A stretch of 19,737 nucleotides of DNA from assembly GCA_050122535.1 (NCBI GenBank), contig JASFIT010000029.1, forward strand, positions 1-19,737, given 5' to 3'. Positions 7,460 to 15,100 of this stretch are shown piece by piece. The position numbers and the translations under genes are program-made. The notes below the pieces were generated by a model. It saw nothing but the letters and a program-made list of their open reading frames with translations, was not told the DNA's origin and did not search any database. Origin of the DNA: JASFEQ01 sp050122535 (lineage in GTDB: Bacteria > Desulfobacterota > DSM-4660 > Desulfatiglandales > HGW-15). Numbering within the stretch: position 1 is the stretch's first letter; each line of letters begins with the position of its first letter.

Positions 7460-7481
7460 AGGGACTGTATTTCTAAACACG

Positions 7482-7988
7482 CTAAATCACTTTGGGCTTT
7501 TTTATTGATTCTTTGCTGTCAAATCTCGTCCAGTTGAGGTGGCAAATGGCTGTGGCCAGCGCGTCGGAAGTGTCAAAAACCGGCTTGCTTTTCAGCTTGA
7601 GGATAACCTGTGCCATATCACGAACCTGCTCTTTACTGGCCCTGCCGTAACCCACGACTGCTTTCTTTATCTCCAAGGGTGTATATTCAAAGATTTTAAT
7701 GCCACACTGAACGGCTGCAATCAATACCGCCCCCCTTGCATGCCCAATTTTTAGAGCACTTTTCACATTTTTGGCCACAAACACGTCCTCTATGGCCATT
7801 TCCGTGGGACGATAGTGATTCATAATCTCCACCATGGATTGGAAGATTTTGTGGATTCTCACATAAAAAGGCGTGTTGCTGGATGCGCTAATCGTGCCTG
7901 AGTGGATGCAAGTAAGTTGATTGTTTTTTTTCTCTACCAAGCCGTATCCCGTCACTAAAGAGCCGGGATCGACCCCCAGCACAAGCAT
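7482..7988 (-). CDS. ruvC: Crossover junction endodeoxyribonuclease RuvC
   Basis: RuvC resolves Holliday junctions by paired nicks. The 168-residue protein has the full acidic catalytic set: Asp7 in LGVDPGS, Glu67 in AIEDVF, and Asp139 with Asp142 in VFDTSDALATAICH. The family blocks GHARG (82-86), EYTPLEIKKAVVGYGRASKEQV (101-122) are also present. Its ATG overlaps the yebC stop by one base (TGATG), so translation is probably coupled to yebC. It is followed by a repeat array and then ruvA. The length is normal for the family. Confidence 0.98.
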   Translation of the reverse strand: MLVLGVDPGSLVTGYGLVEKKNNQLTCIHSGTISASSNTPFYVRIHKIFQSMVEIMNHYRPTEMAIEDVFVAKNVKSALKIGHARGAVLIAAVQCGIKIFEYTPLEIKKAVVGYGRASKEQVRDMAQVILKLKSKPVFDTSDALATAICHLNWTRFDSKESIKKPKVI

Positions 7989-8734
7989 CAGGATAAAGCC
8001 TCCATGACTTCATCTGGGATATCGAAATTGGCATAGACCTGGCTGACATCGTCATTTTCTTCCAGGGCCTCCAACAGGCTCAATACCCGCTCTGCGTCCC
8101 TGCCTTCAAGCTTAACCGTGTTTTGCGGAATCATGCTTATCTCTGCGAGACTGTAGCTCAAGCCCTCATCATCAAAAGCCTTCTTAACGGACTCAAAGCC
8201 TGCCGGGTCTGATAAGACCTCAAACTGGGTTTCACTCTCCTTGATGTCTTCTGCTCCTGCCTCTAGTGCTAAATCCAGGAGTCTTTCTTCATCCACACTG
8301 TTTTTTTCAAAAACAAAAAGTCCTTTTTTCTCAAATATCCAGGATACACAACCCGGTTCTCCAAGATTTCCGCCGTGTCGTTCAAAGATATGCTTGATGT
8401 CAGCTATTGTCCTGTTTCTGTTGTCTGTGAGGCAATTCATCATCAAAGCCACACCTCCCGGCCCATATGCCTCATAGTTATATTCTTCATAGGAGGTTCC
8501 CGCCAGCTCTCCCGTGCCCTTCTTGATCGCCCTCACTATGTTATCTTTGGGCATGTTCTGCGCTTTGGCAGCTTGAATGGCCACCCGGAGACGAGGATTG
8601 CCCTCTGGGTCTCCTCCCCCTAAACGGGCCGCTACCGTAATTTCTTTGATGAGCTTTGAAAAGACTTTGCCCCTTTTGGCGTCAACAGCGCCCTTCTTAT
8701 GCCTGATTGAAGCCCATTTTGAATGACCAGACAT
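7988..8734 (-). CDS. yebC: YebC/PmpR family regulatory protein
   Basis: The start is placed at MSGHSKWASIRHKKGAVDAK (ATG 8734), the universal N-terminus of the family, with an excellent ribosome site GGAGGAG about 6 nt upstream; the frame extends further upstream only through intergenic repeat. The protein has 248 residues. Other family blocks are MPKDNIVRAIKKG and YEAYGPGGVALMMNCLTDNR. Members were described as transcription regulators, and more recent work assigns YebC proteins to relieving ribosome stalling at proline stretches; which role applies here is not visible. The gene directly precedes ruvC with a one-base overlap, the classic yebC-ruvCAB arrangement, and follows rlmE by 213 bp containing two repeat arrays. 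Confidence 0.97.
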   Translation of the reverse strand: MSGHSKWASIRHKKGAVDAKRGKVFSKLIKEITVAARLGGGDPEGNPRLRVAIQAAKAQNMPKDNIVRAIKKGTGELAGTSYEEYNYEAYGPGGVALMMNCLTDNRNRTIADIKHIFERHGGNLGEPGCVSWIFEKKGLFVFEKNSVDEERLLDLALEAGAEDIKESETQFEVLSDPAGFESVKKAFDDEGLSYSLAEISMIPQNTVKLEGRDAERVLSLLEALEENDDVSQVYANFDIPDEVMEALS

Positions 8735-8752
8735 GGGTTCTCCTCCCGAATC

Positions 8753-8796
8753 AAGTGAACTAAAGTGCCTAAAGTGACCTAAAGTGCCTAAAGTTG
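8753..8796. repeat. AAAGTG mini-repeat array, copy 3, upstream of yebC
   Basis: This is the cleanest copy: AAGTGAACT (8753-8761), AAAGTGCCT (8762-8770), AAAGTGACCT (8771-8780), AAAGTGCCT (8781-8789) and a decayed AAAGTTG (8790-8796). It ends 8 bp upstream of the GGAGGAG ribosome site of yebC in the transcript, so here the repeat leaves the ribosome site intact. Confidence 0.88.
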
Positions 8797-8895
8797 AAAT
8801 CACCCTCTCGTTTCATCTTCATGCACCGTGCAATTCAGGTTCCTTTGAATTCCCTTATGGGCTTAATCTGATGGACGACTCAGCCGATTAACCAT

Positions 8896-8957
8896 TCAAC
8901 TACTCGACTACTCAACAACCCAACAACCCAACTACTCAACAACTCAACTACTTAACC
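8896..8957. repeat. 8-bp tandem array YCRACWAC overlapping the rlmE 3' end
   Basis: Seven octamers stand in exact register: TCAACTAC, TCGACTAC, TCAACAAC, CCAACAAC, CCAACTAC, TCAACAAC and TCAACTAC, at 8896-8951, then a partial TTAACC. Only one G occurs on this strand. The last full unit contains CTA at 8948-8950, which is the rlmE stop codon (TAG) on the minus strand, and the partial unit encodes the last residues. The array would be transcribed in the 3' part of the rlmE message and the leader of yebC. Confidence 0.9.
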
Positions 8958-9541
8958 AAGCCAAACCCTAAAAGGTAAATCTCTTTGCTTCCTTTACGCA
9001 CGGCTGAAGGCCGAATAAGGCGCATCTGATCAAAACGGTTTTTTACCTCATTTCTGAGAGGCTTCAGGTCTTCCCCCTCAAATACCTTGCACAAGAAATG
9101 TCCTTTTTCTTTTAGGAGCGCCAAAGATATTTCCAGGGCCGTTTTGGCCAGTTCCATGGAACGGCTTGTATCGGCCACTTTGATACCCGTGGTTTGTGGA
9201 GCCAGGTCACTGATAACAGTATCCCTAAAGCCGATCTCCCTGGCGAGCCACTCAATGTCTAATATGAGAACGTCTGCTTTTATGAATCTAAAATTAGGCG
9301 CTGAAAAGCGTTCAGGCTCCCTCAGATCTACCCCTATCACTTCTCCCCTGGGCCCCACCTTTTCCAAACTATATTGAGACCATGAACCCGGGTAGCAACC
9401 CAGATCGAGCAGTCGGTGCCCGCGCCCAATCAACTTGAATCTTCGGTCGATTTCCTCAAGTTTGTAAACGGATCTGGCAACCCACTTCTCATCCCTGGCC
9501 CGGCGCGTGTAATGATCTTCCCACTTGTTTCTCTTACCCAT
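8948..9541 (-). CDS. rlmE: 23S rRNA (uridine-2'-O-)-methyltransferase RlmE (FtsJ/RrmJ)
   Basis: RlmE methylates the 2'-O of a conserved uridine in the A-loop of 23S rRNA using SAM. Starting at MGKRNKWEDHYTRRARDEKW (ATG 9541) gives 197 residues, in line with the family; an ATG at 9610 with AAAGGG 10 nt upstream would add 23 residues that resemble nothing in the family. The catalytic tetrad is complete: Lys27 (SVYK), Asp112 (VISDLAP), Lys152 (FLCKVFEG) and Glu187 (KEIYLLG). The SAM loop is LLDLGCYPGSWSQ (44-56). It begins the leftward rlmE-yebC-ruvCAB series. Its stop codon lies in the octamer array at 8896-8957. The weak ribosome site before 9541 leaves some doubt about the start. Confidence 0.95.
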   Translation of the reverse strand: MGKRNKWEDHYTRRARDEKWVARSVYKLEEIDRRFKLIGRGHRLLDLGCYPGSWSQYSLEKVGPRGEVIGVDLREPERFSAPNFRFIKADVLILDIEWLAREIGFRDTVISDLAPQTTGIKVADTSRSMELAKTALEISLALLKEKGHFLCKVFEGEDLKPLRNEVKNRFDQMRLIRPSAVRKGSKEIYLLGFGLVK

Positions 9542-9902
9542 CTTGTCTGTTCCCACTGCACCGGCCCAGAGACCTTGAACATGCCAGAGATTTTTCACGT
9601 TATTTACCATATAAGTGTGCCCTTTGCAAAAAAATTATGTAAGATTGGGTAAATGTTAGGTCATCATCTTCTTTGATAGAGAAAGTATAGACAGAGGGCA
9701 AAAAACTCTGCTAAGTCCTTCGGTGCACAAATCCGAAGATGGATTTGTTTAGACTTCGGCTGAGCTCAGTCGAAGCCCCCAGGACTTAGTGCTGAGAGAG
9801 CATGGCCACACTATCATGCATCTAGCCGGCAAAATAGGCTACCGTGTATGCGAGCCGAAGCACTAAGGGGGGAGCCCCCTAGCCAAATGGAGAAGATAGG
9901 GC
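9542..9902. other. Divergent intergenic region rich in inverted repeats
   Basis: This region lies between rlmE (leftward) and the TrpF-like gene (rightward) and must hold both promoters, although none is clear. It contains the branched element at 9711-9789. It also holds a TAGCC/GGCTA hairpin around 9824-9841, a near-palindrome CTAAGGGGGGAGCCCCCTAG at 9863-9882, and CTTAGTGC (9785-9792) repeated inverted as GCACTAAG (9861-9868). The last of these ties the two structured blocks together, so the structured unit may span 9711-9882. The ribosome site GGAG at 9889-9892 serves the TrpF-like gene. Confidence 0.55.
9711..9789. repeat. Cloverleaf-like palindromic repeat
   Basis: An outer 9-bp stem (CTAAGTCCT at 9711-9719 with AGGACTTAG at 9781-9789) encloses two hairpins. 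One is CAAATCC-GAAGAT-GGATTTG (9728-9747). The other is the near-perfect palindrome CTTCGGCTGAG/CTCAGTCGAAG (9754-9775, one mismatch). CTTCGG (9718-9723) can alternatively pair with CCGAAG (9733-9738). Palindromes of the type CTTCGACTGAGCTCAGTCGAAG are widespread dispersed repeats in several phyla, so this is probably a copy of a mobile or REP-like element. Confidence 0.7.
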
Positions 9903-10637
9903 ATGATCGTCCAAATCTATGAAATCCAGACACCCGCGGAAGCAGGGCAATGCATCGAGGCAGGAGTGGATCATCTGGGCAGTGTGCTCCTTTCTGAGAC
10001 GGCATGGCGGCAGCCCGTCCTAAAAGAGACCTTCAGCGTAACGCGAGGCACCCAGGTGAAAAACAGCCTCATCTCTCTCTTACGGGATATGGATACCCTA
10101 TACAGCGTACTGGACTATTACCAACCCGACTATATCCACTTCTGCGAGAACCTCACAGACAACCATGGTAAGGAAATGGATCTGGATAAATATGTGGATC
10201 TGCAAATGCGCCTGAAGGAGAGGTTTCCCGAGGTTGGGATCATGCGCTCCATACCTGTGCCTGTGAAGGATGCGGCGCCAGAGTACCCCACCCTCAAGAT
10301 CGCTGAGAGGATGGAGCCGGTGAGCGACATTTTCCTGACAGATACCTGGCTTGGTCAGGCACCTGTGGAGGGATTCATTGGCATAACAGGGAGGAGATGT
10401 GATTGGAAAAGAGCCAGAGAATTGGTCCTTCAATCCGATATACCCGTTATCCTCGCGGGAGGCCTTTCCCCGGACAATGTTTTTGAGGGTCTTATGGCGG
10501 TGGGCCCGGCCGGTGCGGATAGCTGCACACAGACCAACAAAAGGGATAGAGAGGGAAATCCGGTGCGATTTGAGAAGGATTTTGAGAGGGTGGAAAGGTT
10601 TGTTCAAGAGGTGAGAAGGGCTGAGGATTTGGGCTGA
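9903..10637 (+). CDS. TrpF-like (phosphoribosylanthranilate isomerase family) protein without the catalytic Cys
   Basis: A 244-residue (beta/alpha)8-barrel protein related to phosphoribosylanthranilate isomerase. Family signs are MIVQIYEIQTPAEAGQCIEA at the N-terminus (compare K-I-C-G-I-T in TrpF), FLTDTW with Asp147 at the catalytic aspartate position, GITGRRCDW (160-168, compare GGTG..FDW), and the phosphate-binding VILAGGLSPDNV (182-193). The cysteine acting as general base in TrpF is replaced by Tyr6 and the next Gly by Glu7, and the C-terminal block reads GADSCTQTN instead of the usual GVDVSSGVE. It also has an enlarged segment at about 81-125. No tryptophan gene is near. It is therefore more likely a divergent enzyme or binding protein than a working TrpF. 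Ribosome site GGAG precedes the ATG by about 10 nt. Function unknown. Confidence 0.72.
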   Translation: MIVQIYEIQTPAEAGQCIEAGVDHLGSVLLSETAWRQPVLKETFSVTRGTQVKNSLISLLRDMDTLYSVLDYYQPDYIHFCENLTDNHGKEMDLDKYVDLQMRLKERFPEVGIMRSIPVPVKDAAPEYPTLKIAERMEPVSDIFLTDTWLGQAPVEGFIGITGRRCDWKRARELVLQSDIPVILAGGLSPDNVFEGLMAVGPAGADSCTQTNKRDREGNPVRFEKDFERVERFVQEVRRAEDLG

Positions 10638-10678
10638 GCGTGATAGAATAATAGAGGTAAGGGAGAGGCCTACAAATA

Positions 10679-10716
10679 TTGAAAACATTTGATAAATGCC
10701 TATAAATTGATATGAT
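10679..10716 (+). promoter_or_regulatory. Candidate sigma-70 promoter(s) of the efflux genes
   Basis: TTGAAA (10679-10684), 16 bp, then TATAAA (10701-10706) matches the consensus at five of six positions in each box. An overlapping second pair is TTGATA (10689-10694), 16 bp, TATGAT (10711-10716), also good. The AT-rich stretch lies 35-70 bp before the adaptor start at 10751, so the efflux pair probably starts its own transcript rather than relying on the TrpF-like gene. Confidence 0.55.
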
Positions 10717-10750
10717 AGAGTGTTTTGAGAAAATAAAGTAAGGGCATCAG

Positions 10751-12031
10751 ATGCGGGGCAATACGGAGATCAAGGCGAGAGAGACTTGGCGGACATCCAT
10801 GAAAGTGTTCATCACATTGACGGCTTTTCTCTATTTCCTTCTCTTCTTGGGATGCGGAGGGGAGAAGAATGAACACAACCCCAAATCAGTAAATCCCTCA
10901 GAAAAGATCAAAAAGGTGAAGGTCAGCTCAGTCAAAGCGGTGCCCTTGCAGAGCAGCGTCAGTTACGTAGGGGAGCTCTCGGCAAATCTAAAAGTCAAGG
11001 TGGCCACCGAGATAGGGGGTACCATTGAGAAGTTGTTTTTCGAGAGAGGCGACCGGGTGAAAGAGGGTCAAGTTCTTGCCGAGATCGGCACCAGCAGTAT
11101 CCTCATTGAGGTCCAGCAGGCAGAAGCTGCACTGGAAATGGCCAGAAGTCGTCTCAAAAAGACGGAACGTGGAAGCAGGCCAGAGGAGATCCGCATAGCA
11201 AGGGCTCGGGTGGAAGAGGCCAAGGCAGGGCTTATGGAGGCTGACAGGAATTTTGAGAGGATGGAGGATCTTCACGGATACAAGGCCGTGTCCAACAGTG
11301 ACTATGATAGCGCAAAACGGGCAGTGGACACAGCGCGGGCCAATCTGGAATCGGCCAAGCAGGAGTTGGAGCTTGCAAAAAAGGGGCCACGTGTTGAAGA
11401 ACGAGAAGAGGCACGAGCAGGCTTGAAGCAAGCCGAGGCGGCGTTGGCCCTTGCCAAGGATCGTATGAGAAAATCCAGGTTAAAAGCCCCGTCCGATGGC
11501 ATCATTGCCTTTCGCCACGTGGAGGAAGGTGAGGTGGTGGGACCTGGAACTGTCATCACCCAGGTGGTGGACAATAGGCAGATGAAAATAAAGCTCTCTC
11601 TGGCTGAGAGGGATCTTCCCCTTCTGGACAGGGATGAACGATTCCCCTTTACCATTGATGCCTACCCCGGCGAAGGATTTGCCTGTCGATTGAATTTTGT
11701 CTCACCCACTGCAGACCCTGCCACACGTTCTTTTCCCATTGAACTTTTGGTGGATACGGCGGATTCTCGAATGGCTGACGGTATGACTGTGCGGGTGGAA
11801 TTCCCCATCGCGAGCCAAGAGAAATCCATCAAAATACCCTCGGCCTGGCTTTCGGAGGAGAGGGGCCAAATAGGATTGTTTGTGGTGGAAGATGGAAAAG
11901 CTTTGTTTAGGAGGGTCACACTAGGTTCCTACTATGAGGGGAGCGTGGAGATCCTCTCAGGCCTTAATGATGATGAGTTGGTCATTACCAATCCAGCAGG
12001 ATTGAAGAGTAAGGACAGCGTCACGTATTGA
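10751..12031 (+). CDS. RND efflux periplasmic adaptor (membrane fusion protein), putative lipoprotein
   Basis: This 426-residue HlyD/AcrA-type adaptor bridges an inner-membrane RND pump to an outer-membrane channel. The hydrophobic segment VFITLTAFLYFLLFLGC ends in a lipobox-like FLGC with Cys35 as the likely lipidated residue. It is followed by the barrel/lipoyl half VATEIGGTIEKLFFERGDRV and a long coiled coil at roughly 115-240 with two related RPEE/RVEE heptad-rich halves. The second lipoyl half is SRLKAPSDGIIAFRHVEEGE, and the beta-barrel and membrane-proximal domains follow to the end. ATG 10751 has AAGG 8 nt upstream; the internal ATG at 10799 would give a tidier signal peptide but has no clear ribosome site. 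The pump gene follows 132 bp downstream, beyond an inverted repeat array. Substrate unknown. Confidence 0.9.
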   Translation: MRGNTEIKARETWRTSMKVFITLTAFLYFLLFLGCGGEKNEHNPKSVNPSEKIKKVKVSSVKAVPLQSSVSYVGELSANLKVKVATEIGGTIEKLFFERGDRVKEGQVLAEIGTSSILIEVQQAEAALEMARSRLKKTERGSRPEEIRIARARVEEAKAGLMEADRNFERMEDLHGYKAVSNSDYDSAKRAVDTARANLESAKQELELAKKGPRVEEREEARAGLKQAEAALALAKDRMRKSRLKAPSDGIIAFRHVEEGEVVGPGTVITQVVDNRQMKIKLSLAERDLPLLDRDERFPFTIDAYPGEGFACRLNFVSPTADPATRSFPIELLVDTADSRMADGMTVRVEFPIASQEKSIKIPSAWLSEERGQIGLFVVEDGKALFRRVTLGSYYEGSVEILSGLNDDELVITNPAGLKSKDSVTY

Positions 12032-12147
12032 AGTGCCTAAAGTATGCTAAAGTGCCTAAAATGCCTAAAGTTTGATTTCTGTGTGGGCTCACAGGCGTTT
12101 CACCTATTAACTTTAGACACTTTAGATCACTTTAGTCATTTTAGCTT
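12031..12147. repeat. Opposed AAAGTG mini-repeat arrays between the adaptor and pump genes
   Basis: The left arm begins on the last base of the adaptor stop codon: AAGTGCCT, AAAGTATGCT, AAAGTGCCT, AAAATGCCT, AAAGTTTG (12031-12074). The right arm, 12110-12147, carries four units in the opposite orientation (AGACACTTT, AGATCACTTT, AGTCATTTT, AGCTTACTT). With few gaps the arms pair over about 40 bp around a 35-nt loop, giving a long imperfect hairpin in the bicistronic message. The right arm ends 16 bp before the pump ATG, where no Shine-Dalgarno is visible. Confidence 0.88.
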
Positions 12148-12163
12148 ACTTCTGTAATCCAAC

Positions 12164-15100
12164 ATGTTTATCACGCGATTTGGCATAAGTAGACCCGTGG
12201 TGGTTCGCCTGGCCCTGATCATAATCGTGGCCTTGGGTATCTACTCCTACCGCGCCATGCCGCGCTACCTGGACCCCGATCTGACCATTGGCGAAGGCAT
12301 AGTGTTGACTATCGTCGAAGGCTTTTCTCCAGAAGAGATGGAGAAGCTGGTCACAAACAAGATCGAGGATGAGCTCCAGGGCATCTCCCAGATACGTCGA
12401 TACGAATCAAATTCCTTTGAGAGTACCTCAAACATCCACGTCTATTTCCAGACACACCTCTCAGAATACGAGATCGATCAGGGCATGCAAGAGGTGCGAA
12501 ATGCGGTGGACCGGGTGGACGATCTTCCTGAAGACGCAAAGGTCCCGAGGGTCCTGGAAATAGACATGGCTCTTCTTCCCGTCTGTATGGTGGGGCTCTC
12601 CGGCGAGCTTCCCATGATGCAGCTTCAGGATATTGCCAAGGATGTTTCAGATATTTTGGAGGACATCAAGGGCATATCCGAGGTGGAAATCTTTGGGGAG
12701 AGGGAAAGAGAAATATGGGTGGAATTGAATCCGCATCGAATGGCCACATACGGGGTGTCCACTGTAGAGGTGGTAAAGGCGATCGCTAACCGATCCAAGA
12801 ATCTCCCGGGCGGGGCCGTGGAAATGGGACCTCATGAGACGGCCATTAGGATGCTTGGAGAGCCTGATGCGCCAGAAGCGCTATCCGGATTGGCCCTGAG
12901 AAGCGTGAACGGCGGGACTGTCTATCTGAGTGATATTGCAAAGGTGACTCCCACGTTGGAAAAGGCTCGTACCTTGACATACATCGATAAGAAGAACGCA
13001 CTCGTCTTGGGTGTAAAACGAAAAAGAAACACCAATATGATTCAGATTGTGAATGACGTGAGGGCCCAGTTAAAGGCTATGGAGGGTCAATATCCGGGCC
13101 TAAGAACCACCATATACTTTGACCAGTCAAAAGTGACGAAACAAAGAATCAAAGAACTCCAGACCAACGCAGGCTTAGGAATCATCGCTGTTTTCATTAT
13201 CCTCTGGATATCCATGGGTTTGCGCAATGCTTTATATGCATCCATTGGCATTCCCGTGGCATTTCTCCTCACCTTCACACTCATGCGGATCTTTGGCCTT
13301 TCCATTGATGGGGTGACCCTTTTTGGGCTCATCCTCGTGCTCGGTGTGCTTGTGGATGATGCCATCGTGGTTCTAGAGAATATTTTTCGGTACATTGAGA
13401 AGGGCCTGCCAGCCGCGAAAGCCACCTTGGAAGGGAGCAGGGAGGTCCTCGCCCCAGTTCTTGCATCCGTATCCACCAACATGGCCGCCTTTTTCCCTCT
13501 CCTTTTCATGATCGGAGGTATTATTGGACGATTCCTGGAACTTCTACCCAAAGTGGTCCTGTTTGCCCTGGCTGCCTCCCTCTTTGAGGTGTTTTTCATG
13601 TTGCCATCCCATGTGGTGGAACTGACATCCAAGAAGGCCCTGAAAAAGGCCGCTTCCAAAAAGCGCTTTGATATATTCAGCCCAGTCAGAAGGGTCTATT
13701 ACCCCTATTTGCGGATGATACTTCGACACCGTTATCTTTCTGTACTGGTGATCGTCTTTTCCACCGTCCTCGTCTTCTTCCTCTATTTTATGACCGAATT
13801 CGAGATGTTTCCCAAGACAGATGCCTTTCCCCGATTCAACATCAATTTTGATTTGCCCATCGGTTCCACATTGGAGCGATCCAGTGACACCCTTAAGGCC
13901 CTTACCGATCTTGTGAATGAGCAGATTGGTGATGAACTGGAAGCGCCTATCGCCATTGCTGGCTTCAAAGAGGTCAATTATGAGCCTGTCCGGGGCACGC
14001 ATTATGGTCAACTCAATGTCATCCTCAAGGACGCAAAAGAGAGGAATCACAGCGTGGTGGAGCTCATGGAGGGCATAAGGGATGACGTGGACCGCCTTCT
14101 CACTTCCTATGGCGCCACAGCCTTTACCCTGGAGAGGCTTTTGGAAGGCCCGCCTGTTGGAACGGATGTGGATCTGAAGATACAGTCACCCACCTGGGAG
14201 ACATCGGCCCAAGTCTCTCGCCTTATCCAAAGGGAGCTGTCCAAACACAAGGGAATCGTGGATATACAGGATGATTTTTCGAGGCAAAAGCAGTTCATGG
14301 AAATCACCGTGGATGAGGCAAAGGGCAAAAAGATGGGGATTGATCAGGCATACCTGGTGATGGCCGTACAGGCGGCCTTTCATGGTCTGAGGGTTGCCAC
14401 ATACAATCAAGGGGAGGAGGAGCAGGAGATCAAGTTGAAATACCTGCCCGAATACCGGCGCGACTATGACGATCTGATGAACCTGAAGATCGCCCTCCCT
14501 GGGTCTGGGATGGTTCCTCTGAAGGAAGTGGCGCGTGTAAAGATGACCCCTGGATTTCACAACATCTACCATTACAACGGCATACCAACGGTTCGGCTGA
14601 CGGCGAGTATCAAGAGTATCCAGGAAGAGAAAAAGGGGTTGGCCAGGATATTGCAGAATTTCAGCGGAGAGCGGATGACCGCGGTTAAGGCCAATAAGAT
14701 CGCAAGAGACTATTTTGACAGCATAAAGGCGAATTTCCCCGGCGCGAGGATGATCGCTGGGGGCCTCCAGGAAGAGACAGAAACCTCCCTTAAGGAACTT
14801 CGGAATGCAGGTATGCTGGCACTTCTATTGATTTTTTTCATTCTGGCCCTTCAATTCAATTCCTTTACCCAACCCCTGATCATCATGATCACCATTCCCT
14901 TTGTTACTCTTGGGGTCTTTGTGGGTCTGCTGGTCAGCAACAATCCCCTCACCTTTGTGACCCTTATTGGGCTTCTGACCCTCACAGGGATTGTGGTCAA
15001 TGATTCCCTTGTTCTGATCGATTTTATGAACCGCTACTGGAAAGAAAGCCCCAAGGAGCTCTATCTGGCCATTGTAAGAGGTTGCCATGTGCGTATGCGC

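Noticed and set aside
8753..8957. CRISPR array
   Set aside because: The repeat units are 8-10 bp, contiguous and degenerate, with no unique spacers of 25-40 bp and no cas genes nearby.
9711..9789. tRNA gene suggested by a cloverleaf-like fold
   Set aside because: It has only two inner hairpins, no T-loop GTTCRA motif, no anticodon arm of proper geometry and no CCA-proximal pairing; the palindromes fit a dispersed repeat better.
9903..10637. Genuine trpF
   Set aside because: The essential Cys is Tyr6, the C-terminal signature is changed and no tryptophan genes are adjacent, so the symbol was withheld.
10098..10688. 196-codon open frame on the minus strand
   Set aside because: Shadow of the TrpF-like gene; rich in His, Leu and Ser with no domain pattern.
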